Shown piece after piece: positions 1-7,388 of a stretch of 10,794 nucleotides of DNA. Numbering within the stretch: position 1 is the first letter of the stretch; every line of letters begins with the position of its first letter. Position numbers and translations under genes: made by a program. The notes under the pieces were generated by a model, which worked only from the letters and a program-made list of their open reading frames with translations, did no database searches and was not told the DNA's origin. This stretch comes from Clostridiales bacterium (GTDB lineage Bacteria; Bacillota; Clostridia; Saccharofermentanales; Saccharofermentanaceae): positions 1 through 10,794 of the forward strand of contig JAFGGR010000091.1 in assembly GCA_016930475.1 (NCBI GenBank), written 5' to 3'.

Positions 1-680
1 GGGCGGTTTTATCGGCTCCGCTCGTAGCGGCGGCTCGTAAGCGCAAGAACCCCAAAACAGCGATCCATTTTGATATGGTGCAAACCCTGGGGAAAACTCC
101 GATCGATTTTCGAGCGTGGGGCATCGATCTCGCTTCATTTTCGGGACATAAGATCCATTGCGTCAAGGGTGTCGGATTGCTTTTCGCTCGCAAAGGGATC
201 CGTCTTTCTCCGCTCATTATCGGTGGCGGACAACAGCGCGGATTGCGTTCGGGGACGGAAAGCCCCTGGCTTCTGCGCGCCTTTGCTCTGGCGCTTCGTA
301 AGGCCTACGAAGAGATGAATGACGCCTTACCGGGGATCATTGAGTGTAAATACCTTCTTTGTGATAAAATAACGGATCTGGGCGGTGTCGTACTGTCGCC
401 GGAAAGCGCCAGCCCATTCATCGTCAATGCGGCGATGGATTCTTTTGAATCCGAGACCCTGTTGCATGCATTGGAAACATTTGAGATATATATATCGACG
501 GTTTCGGCATGCACATCAAAGAAAAAAAGAAAGAGCCATGTTCTTTCGGCGATGGGCATCGAGGATCAAGTGGCTCGTAATGCCGTTCGATTCAGTTTTT
601 CGAGATACAGTACCTTAGAAGAGATGGATCAGCTGTGCGTCGCGTTGGACCGGATAACCGAAGAATACAAGTTGAAGTGA
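1..680 (+). CDS. Cysteine desulfurase paralogue paired with ThiI (NifZ/IscS-like), 5'-truncated by the window edge
   Basis: PLP-dependent class V aminotransferase-fold enzyme that takes sulfur from L-cysteine as a protein persulfide. The reading frame is open from base 3 with no stop, so the gene starts upstream. About 225 C-terminal residues are visible. The PLP-binding lysine is in SGHK (Lys codon 150-152), followed by the family motif RGLRSGTE. The persulfide-forming cysteine is in VSACTS (codon 510-512), followed by SHVL. The loop after the catalytic Cys is strongly basic (KKKRK), unlike the GSLDP loop of the second desulfurase at 5682. It ends 4 nt before thiI, so the two are probably translationally coupled. 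In Bacillus subtilis the NifZ-ThiI pair makes tRNA 4-thiouridine, and by that analogy this enzyme is inferred to be the sulfur donor to ThiI. The enzyme family is certain; the ThiI-specific role rests on context. Confidence 0.9.
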   Translation, partial: AVLSAPLVAAARKRKNPKTAIHFDMVQTLGKTPIDFRAWGIDLASFSGHKIHCVKGVGLLFARKGIRLSPLIIGGGQQRGLRSGTESPWLLRAFALALRKAYEEMNDALPGIIECKYLLCDKITDLGGVVLSPESASPFIVNAAMDSFESETLLHALETFEIYISTVSACTSKKKRKSHVLSAMGIEDQVARNAVRFSFSRYSTLEEMDQLCVALDRITEEYKLK

Positions 681-684
681 GAGA

Positions 685-1893
685 ATGATGTCGGAATTAA
701 CCTATAAACGAGTGATCCTGGCTCGGATCGGCGAAATCGCGCTCAAGGGGTTGAATCGAGGAAGATTCGAGCATCAGCTGATTTTGAACATGAAATTCGC
801 TTTGAGCGAAATCGGATCCTTTTCTGTTTTTCAAAGTCAATCCAGGTTTTGGATCGAGGAACGGGTTGATACGGGCGGTTTCTTAAATGACCGTTCCGCT
901 GAGGATTCGGTAGTGGAGGCCCTGACCAAAGTTTTCGGTCTTGTTTCGGTGAGTCCGGCCAGAAAATTCAGCGGAGGCATGGATGAGTTGATCTCCATGT
1001 CCGTCGATTATGTCGCGGATTTGATCGATGAATTCGGTTATCGGACATTTAAAGTCGAGGCAAAGCGCGGCGACAAGCAGTTCCCGTTGAAATCCCCGGA
1101 AATCTGTTCGGAGGTCGGTGGTGCGATCCTGAATCGTTTTCCGGCGCTTTCCGTTGACGTTCATGAGCCGGACTTTGTACTGTATGTCGAGATCCGCGAA
1201 TTCATCTATCTGTACAGCCGGATCATTCACGGCCATCGAGGTCTGCCGGTCGGCACCTCCGGAAATGCGATGCTTCTCCTATCAGGCGGGATCGACAGCC
1301 CGGTCGCCGGATATATGATGGCTTCCAGGGGGATGAAGCTCGATGCCGTGTATTTTCACGCTCACCCTTATACGAGCGACCGCGCCAAGGATAAAGTGAT
1401 CCAGTTGGCCCGGATCCTGCGCTCTTTTTCGGGCAGTATCCGCTTGCACATCGTAAATTTCACGGAAGTTCAGCTTGAGCTCTATAAGAACAGCCCGCAG
1501 GAAATGCTGACGATCACCATGCGTCGGATCATGATTCGCATCGCTGAGGCAATTGCGATACAATACGACTGTAAAGCACTGATTACCGGTGAAAGTTTGG
1601 GACAGGTCGCCAGCCAGACATTGGAAGCGCTCGTTCTGACGGATGAAGTTGCGGGGATGCCGATCTTCCGCCCGCTGATTGGCTCGGATAAAGAGTTCAC
1701 GACGTTGATCGCTCGTAAAATCGGCACTTATGAAACATCCATTCTGCCGTATGAGGACTGTTGTACCGTTTTTGTCGCCAAGCATCCTCAAACACGGCCG
1801 AAGAGAGACCATATCGTCAACGCGGAACGGAACCTGGACATCGATTCACTCGTACAAAAAGGACTTGAATCGGTCGAGCTTATTGTCATCTGA
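685..1893 (+). CDS. thiI: tRNA 4-thiouridine synthase ThiI (rhodanese-less type)
   Basis: ATP-dependent tRNA sulfurtransferase. It adenylates U8 of tRNA and inserts sulfur to give s4U; in some bacteria it also supplies sulfur for the thiamine thiazole. The 402-residue protein has an N-terminal ferredoxin-like region (about 1-60, with RIGEIALKGLNRGRFE), a THUMP domain (about 60-170) and a C-terminal PP-loop ATPase domain. The pyrophosphate-binding motif SGGIDSP is at residues 200-206. The length matches Bacillus-type ThiI and not the roughly 480-residue E. coli form, because the C-terminal rhodanese domain is absent. A Cys pair near residues 359-360 (YEDCCTVF) lies where a conserved PP-loop-domain Cys occurs in the family. 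The start is one of two tandem ATGs (685 or 688), 4 nt after the upstream desulfurase stop, with only a weak purine-rich SD; coupling to the upstream gene probably drives initiation. Confidence 0.96.
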   Translation: MMSELTYKRVILARIGEIALKGLNRGRFEHQLILNMKFALSEIGSFSVFQSQSRFWIEERVDTGGFLNDRSAEDSVVEALTKVFGLVSVSPARKFSGGMDELISMSVDYVADLIDEFGYRTFKVEAKRGDKQFPLKSPEICSEVGGAILNRFPALSVDVHEPDFVLYVEIREFIYLYSRIIHGHRGLPVGTSGNAMLLLSGGIDSPVAGYMMASRGMKLDAVYFHAHPYTSDRAKDKVIQLARILRSFSGSIRLHIVNFTEVQLELYKNSPQEMLTITMRRIMIRIAEAIAIQYDCKALITGESLGQVASQTLEALVLTDEVAGMPIFRPLIGSDKEFTTLIARKIGTYETSILPYEDCCTVFVAKHPQTRPKRDHIVNAERNLDIDSLVQKGLESVELIVI

Positions 1894-1908
1894 TCACGGA
1901 GGAGATTT

Positions 1909-2955
1909 GTGGAAATCGGGAAGCTGACCAACGAAGAGCTGCGCGAACTGGTTTTTGCGCATTTGCCTCAATTGTCCGAGCGAACGATCATCGGCGCCAA
2001 TATCGGGGCCGACTGCGCATGGATCGATCTCGGCGATCAGATCCTCGTCGCCTCCTCCGATCCGATCACCGCCGGCGGAATGCAATCCGGAACACTTGCC
2101 ATTCACGTTTCATGTAACGACATTGCCGCTTCGGGCATCACTCCGGTCGGGATACTGGTCGTCCTTCTGGCGCCGGCGAATGCGACGCGGGACGATATCG
2201 TCCGCATCGTGGACCAAGCCTCCGCGGCGGCCCGAGACCTCGGCGTGGATATCGTCGGCGGTCATACCGAGATCACCGGGGCGGTCAATACTTTTGTGGT
2301 CACTTCGACCGCTTTCGGATTGATTTCCCGAAAAGCCCCGTTCATTCCCGGAAAGGCTCGTCCGGGCGATACACTTCTGATGACCAAGACCGCCGCGATC
2401 GAAGGAACCTGGATCATCGCGATGAATCATCTGGATCGGATCTCCGGAAAAGTGAGCGAAGCGTCGATCTTAAAAGCTAAGGGTTTTATCGGGGATATCA
2501 GCGTGGTTCGGGAAGGTGCTGTTCTCGGAAAACTAAACGTTCCCATGGACGACGATATCCGATCGGATGACTTCGATTGTCGGGATTCGCTTCAATGCCG
2601 ATCTGCCGTAAACCTGATGCACGACTCCACCGAAGGAGGGATCCTCGGAGCTGCCTACGAGATGGCGGAATACTCCGGTATCGGCTTGATCGTATATCCG
2701 GATTCGATCCCGCTCCACCCGTCGACAAAAGTTATTTGCGAAACGTTGTCCATTGACCCCCTGAGATTGATATCGTCCGGATCTCTTCTGATTTCCACTC
2801 CGTATCCTGAGCTCGTTATCCGGACGTTGGCAGATGCGCAGATCCCTTGCGTTCGGATCGGGGAATTTGCGGAGAGCGGATTTTCGATGATCGAAGAAAG
2901 CGGGAGACGATTACCGTTAGACCCGCCAAGCCGTGACCAGGTTTATAAATTATAG
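1909..2955 (+). CDS. AIR synthase / HypE-superfamily (PurM-like) protein of unknown function
   Basis: A 348-residue protein of the PurM superfamily (PurM, PurL, SelD, HypE, ThiL), whose members bind ATP and usually phosphorylate or activate a substrate. The GTG start at 1909 is supported by the SD GGAGGAG at 1898-1904. The N-terminal half (about 25-135) has the glycine/aspartate nucleotide-binding pattern, with SSDPIT at 49-54, HVSCNDIAASG at 66-76 and VGGHTEIT at 116-123. The C-terminal half (about 150-320) has HDSTEGGILGA at 238-248 and SSGSLLIS at 289-296. True HypE ends in a carbamoyl-accepting cysteine (PRIC-like tail). This protein ends in DQVYKL and no other hyp genes are present, so I do not call it HypE. 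An acidic, Cys-containing stretch at about 208-233 looks like an insertion. It lies 15 nt after thiI and is probably cotranscribed. A ThiL-like thiamine role is conceivable but unproven. Confidence 0.85.
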   Translation: MEIGKLTNEELRELVFAHLPQLSERTIIGANIGADCAWIDLGDQILVASSDPITAGGMQSGTLAIHVSCNDIAASGITPVGILVVLLAPANATRDDIVRIVDQASAAARDLGVDIVGGHTEITGAVNTFVVTSTAFGLISRKAPFIPGKARPGDTLLMTKTAAIEGTWIIAMNHLDRISGKVSEASILKAKGFIGDISVVREGAVLGKLNVPMDDDIRSDDFDCRDSLQCRSAVNLMHDSTEGGILGAAYEMAEYSGIGLIVYPDSIPLHPSTKVICETLSIDPLRLISSGSLLISTPYPELVIRTLADAQIPCVRIGEFAESGFSMIEESGRRLPLDPPSRDQVYKL

Positions 2956-2962
2956 TTTCATC

Positions 2963-2991
2963 TTTACCGGGACCCGTTGATTCAGTATTAT
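2963..2991 (+). promoter_or_regulatory. Candidate sigma-A promoter for glyA
   Basis: The 70-nt gap before glyA holds TTTACC (2963-2968, 4/6 match to TTGACA), a 17-nt spacer and TATTAT (2986-2991, 5/6 match to TATAAT). A second weaker pair is TTGATT at 2977-2982 with CAGAAT at 3001-3006 (18-nt spacer). No terminator hairpin or riboswitch is visible in the gap, so readthrough from the thiI group is also possible. Assigned by consensus only. Confidence 0.4.
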
Positions 2992-3025
2992 AGTTGAGTA
3001 CAGAATAGATATCGGAGGGAATAGA

Positions 3026-4264
3026 ATGTTTGAAAATATTCGATCGAATGATCCGGAAGTGTATTACGCCATTACTCAGGAGATCCATCGACAGCGGACC
3101 AAGATCGAACTGATCGCTTCGGAAAATTTTGTGAGCGAAGCGGTATTGGAAGCAGCAGGCTCACCCCTTACGAACAAATACGCCGAAGGTTATCCGGGAA
3201 AGAGATATTACGGCGGTTGCGAATTCGTTGACATCGTCGAAGAACTCGCCATTGAGCGCGCCAAGAAAATATTTGGTGCGGACCATGTTAACGTCCAGCC
3301 CCATTCGGGCGCTCAGGCGAATACGGCGGTCTATTTCGCGATTTGCCAGCCCGGCGACACGATCCTGGGCATGGATCTTTCTCACGGTGGGCATCTGACT
3401 CACGGCATGAAATTGAACGTGTCCGGAAAGACCTATCATTCGGAATTCTACACAGTGTCCCCGGAAACCTGTCTGATCGACTACGATCGTTTATATGATC
3501 AGGCGATAAAGATCAAGCCGAAGGTGATCATCGCCGGAGCGTCTGCGTATCCGCGAATCATCGATTTCAAAAGGTTCAGAGATATTGCCGATGCATGCGG
3601 AGCCTATTTATTTGTCGATATGGCGCATATCGCCGGACTGGTCGCGGCAGGTCTTCACCCCAATCCGATCCCTTATGCCGACTTTGTCACAACGACGACC
3701 CACAAGACTCTGCGCGGACCGCGTGGCGGCATTATCATGTGCAAAGCGGAATACGCCAAAGCGATCGACTCGGCGGTTTTCCCCGGACAACAGGGCGGCC
3801 CGCTGATGCACATCATCGCGGCGAAGGCAGTCGCTTTCAAAGAAGCCTTGACAGATGATTTCCGCTTATATCAAATGAACATCATCAAGAACGCCAAAGC
3901 ACTTGCCGACGGCCTGATGGCTCGCGACCTCAAACTTGTGACCGGCGGGACGGATAATCACCTGATGCTGCTGGACCTTCGCGGGACCGGAGTTACGGGC
4001 AAGGAACTTCAGCTTCGTTTGGACGACGTCAATATTACCTCCAATAAAAACGCCATTCCCTTTGATCCCGAGAAGCCCTTCGTTACAAGCGGCGTACGTT
4101 TCGGAACGCCCGCAGTCACGACACGGGGAATGAACGAGACGGATATGACGGAAATTGCGGATTTGATCGCTCTGACACTCAACCAATATGAAGGCGCCAA
4201 GGACGAGATCCTGGCAAGAGTCGCCGCTTTGACCGGCAAGTACCCGCTCTATCCCGGGTATTAA
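3026..4264 (+). CDS. glyA: Serine hydroxymethyltransferase
   Basis: PLP enzyme converting serine and tetrahydrofolate to glycine and 5,10-methylene-tetrahydrofolate, the main cytosolic source of one-carbon units for purine, thymidylate and methionine synthesis. The 412-residue length is standard for bacterial SHMT. Landmarks are IELIASENFVS at 28-38, the block with TNKYAEGYPGKRYYGG at 49-64, FVDMAHIAGLVAAG at 196-209 and the PLP lysine Lys227 in TTTTHKTLRGPRGG at 222-235. No catalytic residue appears to be missing. The ATG at 3026 has a strong SD (GGAGGG, 3014-3019). rarA follows after only 10 nt, implying cotranscription. A purine-synthesis link with the upstream PurM-like gene is possible but not shown. 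Confidence 0.98.
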   Translation: MFENIRSNDPEVYYAITQEIHRQRTKIELIASENFVSEAVLEAAGSPLTNKYAEGYPGKRYYGGCEFVDIVEELAIERAKKIFGADHVNVQPHSGAQANTAVYFAICQPGDTILGMDLSHGGHLTHGMKLNVSGKTYHSEFYTVSPETCLIDYDRLYDQAIKIKPKVIIAGASAYPRIIDFKRFRDIADACGAYLFVDMAHIAGLVAAGLHPNPIPYADFVTTTTHKTLRGPRGGIIMCKAEYAKAIDSAVFPGQQGGPLMHIIAAKAVAFKEALTDDFRLYQMNIIKNAKALADGLMARDLKLVTGGTDNHLMLLDLRGTGVTGKELQLRLDDVNITSNKNAIPFDPEKPFVTSGVRFGTPAVTTRGMNETDMTEIADLIALTLNQYEGAKDEILARVAALTGKYPLYPGY

Positions 4265-4274
4265 CGGAGGGACT

Positions 4275-5579
4275 GTGCTTGATCCTCTGAACAAAGAACC
4301 TTTGGCTTATCGCATGTCTCCGAGGAGTCTCGACGAGTATTTCGGTCAGGAACACATCATCGGCAAGGGCAAAATGCTTCGCAGGATGATCGAAGCGGAC
4401 CGGTTGTCGTCGATCATTCTTTTCGGACCTCCCGGAACGGGTAAGACCGCGATGGCTCGGTTGATCGCGCATACGACGGCGTCCGGCTTTCAAAAGATTA
4501 ATGCCGTGACAGCAGGGGTCGCGGATATCAAAAAGATCATAAGTGACACCAAAAATCCGATCCTGAATCCTTCCGGCAGAACCGTTCTTTTCATCGATGA
4601 GATCCATCGATTTAATAAGCTTCAACAAGATGCTCTGTTGCCCCACGTCGAAGACGGCACGTTGATCCTGATCGGAGCGACGACGGAAAACCCGTTTTTC
4701 GAGGTCAATAAGGCATTGATCTCTCGATCAACGGTCCTGTCACTGAACCCGCTGAGCGCAGAGGATATCCTGAGGATCCTTCGACTTGCGCTGACGGATA
4801 AGGAACGAGGTCTCGGGAATCAGGATATATCCATCACCGACGACGCGCTTTCATATATGGCCAATGTGTCGAACGGGGATGCGCGCATCGCACTTCGCGC
4901 TTTGGAACTTGCATCGGTAACGACGCCGCCGGACGCGAAGGGTCGCGTACACGTCGATCTCGACATCGCCAAGGAATGTATGCAGAAAAGGAGCATCGCT
5001 TTTGACTCGGACGGAGAGAGTCACTATGACAATATCAGCGCGTTTATCAAGTCGATGCGCGGATCCGACCCTGACGCGGCTGTTTTTTATCTGGCCAGAG
5101 CCCTTCACGGGGGAGAAGATATCGAATTTCTCGCACGAAGGATCTTAATTTGCGCGGCAGAGGATGTCGGAATGGCAAACCCGAACGCTCTTTTAGTCGC
5201 TATGGCCGCTTATCAGGGGATCATGGCCGTCGGAATGCCGGAAGCGAGAATACTTCTTTCCGAAGCAACGGTAATGGTTGCGACCAGTCCCAAATCCAAC
5301 ACATCATACCTCGCGATCGATCGTGCCCTATCCGATGTGCAAGAGAAGAGGACAGGTTCGGTACCGATGCATATTCGCAATGCGCCCGCTCAGGGTATGA
5401 CCGATCTCGGCTATTCGGTCGGTTATAAATACCCGCACGATTTCCCCGGACATGTCGTCAAGCAACAGTATCTTCCTGACGATATGCTCGGAACCGTATA
5501 TTACGAGCCGGGTGATAACGGCTACGAACGCAAGATCCGCGAATTCATGACCGAAAAGGATCGTCGTCTGAAAGAATAA
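4275..5579 (+). CDS. rarA: Replication-associated recombination protein A (RarA/MgsA), AAA+ ATPase
   Basis: Homologue of RarA/MgsA and eukaryotic WRNIP1, a tetrameric clamp-loader-like ATPase acting at stalled replication forks and single-strand gaps. The 434-residue protein carries Walker A GPPGTGKT at 51-58, Walker B VLFIDEIH at 104-111, sensor-1 ATTEN at 135-139 and an SR arginine-finger-like pair at 150-151. The family-typical C-terminal part includes EDVGMANP and, near the end, GYKYPHDFPGHVVKQQYLPD, so the gene is full length. The start is GTG at 4275, giving MLDPLNKEPLAYRM, with an ideal SD (CGGAGGG, 4265-4271). It follows glyA by 10 nt. This SHMT-RarA adjacency probably reflects an operon with no obvious metabolic logic. 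Confidence 0.96.
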   Translation: MLDPLNKEPLAYRMSPRSLDEYFGQEHIIGKGKMLRRMIEADRLSSIILFGPPGTGKTAMARLIAHTTASGFQKINAVTAGVADIKKIISDTKNPILNPSGRTVLFIDEIHRFNKLQQDALLPHVEDGTLILIGATTENPFFEVNKALISRSTVLSLNPLSAEDILRILRLALTDKERGLGNQDISITDDALSYMANVSNGDARIALRALELASVTTPPDAKGRVHVDLDIAKECMQKRSIAFDSDGESHYDNISAFIKSMRGSDPDAAVFYLARALHGGEDIEFLARRILICAAEDVGMANPNALLVAMAAYQGIMAVGMPEARILLSEATVMVATSPKSNTSYLAIDRALSDVQEKRTGSVPMHIRNAPAQGMTDLGYSVGYKYPHDFPGHVVKQQYLPDDMLGTVYYEPGDNGYERKIREFMTEKDRRLKE

Positions 5580-5595
5580 TTTTTTATTTTATCAT

Positions 5596-5613
5596 TCGTA
5601 ACATTCGTTACGA
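5596..5613. repeat. Perfect 7-bp inverted repeat upstream of iscS: operator or weak terminator
   Basis: Arms TCGTAAC (5596-5602) and GTTACGA (5607-5613) flank the 4-nt loop ATTC. The repeat sits 16 nt after the rarA stop and 68 nt before the iscS start. On the + strand it is followed by a pyrimidine tract (TTCCTCTTTCCCTTTT) rather than a clean T-run, so it could be a poor intrinsic terminator for rarA. Alternatively it is a dyad bound by a regulator of the iscS-iscU unit. A weak -10-like TAAAGT lies at 5634-5639, with no good -35. The rest of the 102-nt gap shows nothing else. Confidence 0.45.
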
Positions 5614-5667
5614 TTCCTCTTTCCCTTTTCCCGTAAAGTATCCATGGATCAAGGGATCCTTTGCCTG

Positions 5668-5674
5668 TAAGGAG
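5668..5674 (+). promoter_or_regulatory. Ribosome binding site fixing the iscS start at 5682
   Basis: TAAGGAG lies 7 nt before ATG 5682. The frame is also open from an upstream TTG at 5661, which would add seven residues (MPVRSDT) and has no SD at a suitable distance. The ATG is also where the conserved IYLDHAATTP region sits close to the N-terminus, as in other family members. Confidence 0.85.
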
Positions 5675-5681
5675 TGATACC

Positions 5682-6923
5682 ATGAGCGATTTAGCGACTT
5701 CTCGGATATATTTGGATCATGCGGCAACGACACCGGTACGACCTGAGGTGTCGGCTGTAATCAATGATGTAATGAATCAACATTTCGGAAACGCTTCCTC
5801 GATATACATGGAGGGTCAGAATGCGAAGCGATTGCTGGAAGAATACCGGGATCAAACCGCATCGGTCCTCAATGCAAACGGAAGTGAGATCTATTTTACT
5901 TCCTGCGGAACGGAATCGGACAACTGGGCCATTAAGGGTGTAGCGCTTCGAAACTTCGGAAAGAAGATGCACATTATCACATCATCGATCGAGCACCATG
6001 CCGTACTTCACAGTTTCAGGTCTCTCGAAAAGCTCGGCTATTCGGTCACTTATTTACCGGTCGATACAGACGGCTTAGTGCACCCGGATGACTTGAAAAA
6101 AGCAATTCGCGAAGATACTTGTTTGGTTTCGATTATGATGGCAAACAACGAGATCGGCACCATTCAACCGATCAAGGAATTATCAGCTATCGCGAAGAGC
6201 AGAGGTGTTCTTTTTCACACGGATGCGGTTCAGGCCGTCGGAGCGATCCCCGTAGATGTCCGGGATCTGGGGGTTGACCTCTTATCATTATCCGGTCATA
6301 AGTTTTATGCGCCAAAGGGCGTCGGGGCACTTTTTATTCGCAAGGGTGTTCAACTCAACAATCTATTTGACGGCGGGACCCAGGAGTATAACCGGAGAGC
6401 CGGCACGGAGAACCTTCCGTATATTGCCGGCTTAGCCAAAGCGCTGACTCTGGCGGATCATGAGATGAAGGAATCTTCAGTAAGAATCGAAGGCATAAGG
6501 GACAAGTTGATCGATGCGGTGCTTGCCTCGATCCCCCATGTGCGTCTAAACGGCCATCGGACACAGCGACTGCCCGGAAACGCGAATTTCTCGTTTGAGT
6601 TTATCGAAGGGGAATCCTTACTGCTTCTATTGGATCATTACGGATTCTCGTGCTCGAGCGGATCGGCTTGTACATCCGGTTCGCTGGATCCTTCTCACGT
6701 TCTCCTGGCGATCGGACTTCCGCATGAGATCGCACACGGATCCTTACGGATTACCATCGGTCGGGATAATACGGAGAAGGACGTCCTGAGCATCGTTCCG
6801 GTGCTCTTAAAGATCGCGGAACGACTTCGGGCCATGTCCCCGCTTTACGAGGATTACTTGAATGCTCGCGAAACGGAATATGAATTATGTGAAAAGTGCT
6901 ACAAAGATGAAGAGGACAAATAA
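5682..6923 (+). CDS. iscS: Cysteine desulfurase IscS/NifS for Fe-S cluster assembly
   Basis: PLP-dependent enzyme that converts L-cysteine to alanine and hands the persulfide sulfur to the scaffold IscU. The 413-residue protein starts with IYLDHAATTPVRPEV. It has the cofactor-stacking His in SSIEHHAVLH (His105), HTDAVQAVG at 179-187, the PLP lysine Lys207 in SGHKFYAPKGVG, RRAGTEN at 238-244 and the catalytic Cys330 in SCSSGSACTSGSLDPSHV. The active-site loop is the standard IscS/NifS type, unlike the basic loop of the paralogue at 1-680. After the usual end at about residue 390 there is a charged tail containing CEKC (403-406). iscU follows after 33 nt, which makes the Fe-S role likely. No rrf2/iscR regulator gene is within the window. 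Confidence 0.96.
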   Translation: MSDLATSRIYLDHAATTPVRPEVSAVINDVMNQHFGNASSIYMEGQNAKRLLEEYRDQTASVLNANGSEIYFTSCGTESDNWAIKGVALRNFGKKMHIITSSIEHHAVLHSFRSLEKLGYSVTYLPVDTDGLVHPDDLKKAIREDTCLVSIMMANNEIGTIQPIKELSAIAKSRGVLFHTDAVQAVGAIPVDVRDLGVDLLSLSGHKFYAPKGVGALFIRKGVQLNNLFDGGTQEYNRRAGTENLPYIAGLAKALTLADHEMKESSVRIEGIRDKLIDAVLASIPHVRLNGHRTQRLPGNANFSFEFIEGESLLLLLDHYGFSCSSGSACTSGSLDPSHVLLAIGLPHEIAHGSLRITIGRDNTEKDVLSIVPVLLKIAERLRAMSPLYEDYLNARETEYELCEKCYKDEEDK

Positions 6924-6956
6924 CGAATAAGCAATACTCGGAAAAGAGGGTTAAGA

Positions 6957-7388
6957 ATGTTATACAGTGATAAGGTTATGGATCATTTTATGAATCCCAG
7001 AAATGTCGGAGAGATCAAGGACGCGTCAGCGACCGGAACCGTTGGCAACGCCAAATGCGGGGACATCATGAAAGTCTATCTTAAGATCGAAGACGACCGG
7101 ATCATAGACGCGAAGTTTAAAACCTTCGGTTGCGGCAGCGCGATCGCCACATCCAGCATGGCGACCGAGATGATCATCGGTAAATCGATCGATGAGGCGC
7201 TTGAGCTTACGAATAAAGCTGTTGCGGAGGCCTTGGACGGCTTGCCTCCGATCAAGATGCATTGCTCGCTGCTTGCCGAGCAGGCGGTTAAAGCCGCGCT
7301 AAAAGAGTATTACGAGAATTTGGGCGGAATACCGGATGACAAGAAAAAGTATTTTGAGGTCTTACAAGAAGACGAACATAGTGTATAA
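6957..7388 (+). CDS. iscU: Fe-S cluster assembly scaffold IscU (NifU N-terminal domain type)
   Basis: Scaffold on which [2Fe-2S] or [4Fe-4S] clusters are built with sulfur from IscS, then passed to target proteins. The 143-residue protein has all three conserved ligand cysteines: Cys34 (AKCGD, with Asp36), Cys59 (FGCGSA) and Cys103 (KMHCSLLAE). The chaperone-recognition motif LPPIK at 96-100 resembles LPPVK of proteobacterial IscU, which places the protein with IscU rather than SufU. No HscA/HscB genes are present here. The C-terminus carries a short acidic extension (GGIPDDKKKYFEVLQEDEHSV). The start ATG 6957 has the SD GAGGG at 6946-6950. It forms a two-gene unit with iscS. Confidence 0.96.
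   Translation: MLYSDKVMDHFMNPRNVGEIKDASATGTVGNAKCGDIMKVYLKIEDDRIIDAKFKTFGCGSAIATSSMATEMIIGKSIDEALELTNKAVAEALDGLPPIKMHCSLLAEQAVKAALKEYYENLGGIPDDKKKYFEVLQEDEHSV

Noticed and set aside
883..1236. Minus-strand reading frame inside thiI (and similar antisense frames inside glyA, rarA and the aminopeptidase gene)
   Set aside because: These run opposite well-conserved genes, lack convincing SD sequences and have no recognisable domains; they are shadows of the real frames.
1909..2955. Annotation as hydrogenase maturation protein HypE
   Set aside because: The C-terminal cysteine needed for the carbamoyl/cyano transfer is absent (tail DQVYKL), and no hyp or hydrogenase genes are nearby.
5661..5681. 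TTG start giving a 420-residue IscS
   Set aside because: ATG 5682 has an ideal SD 7 nt upstream, while the TTG has none, and homologues start close to the LDHAATTP motif.
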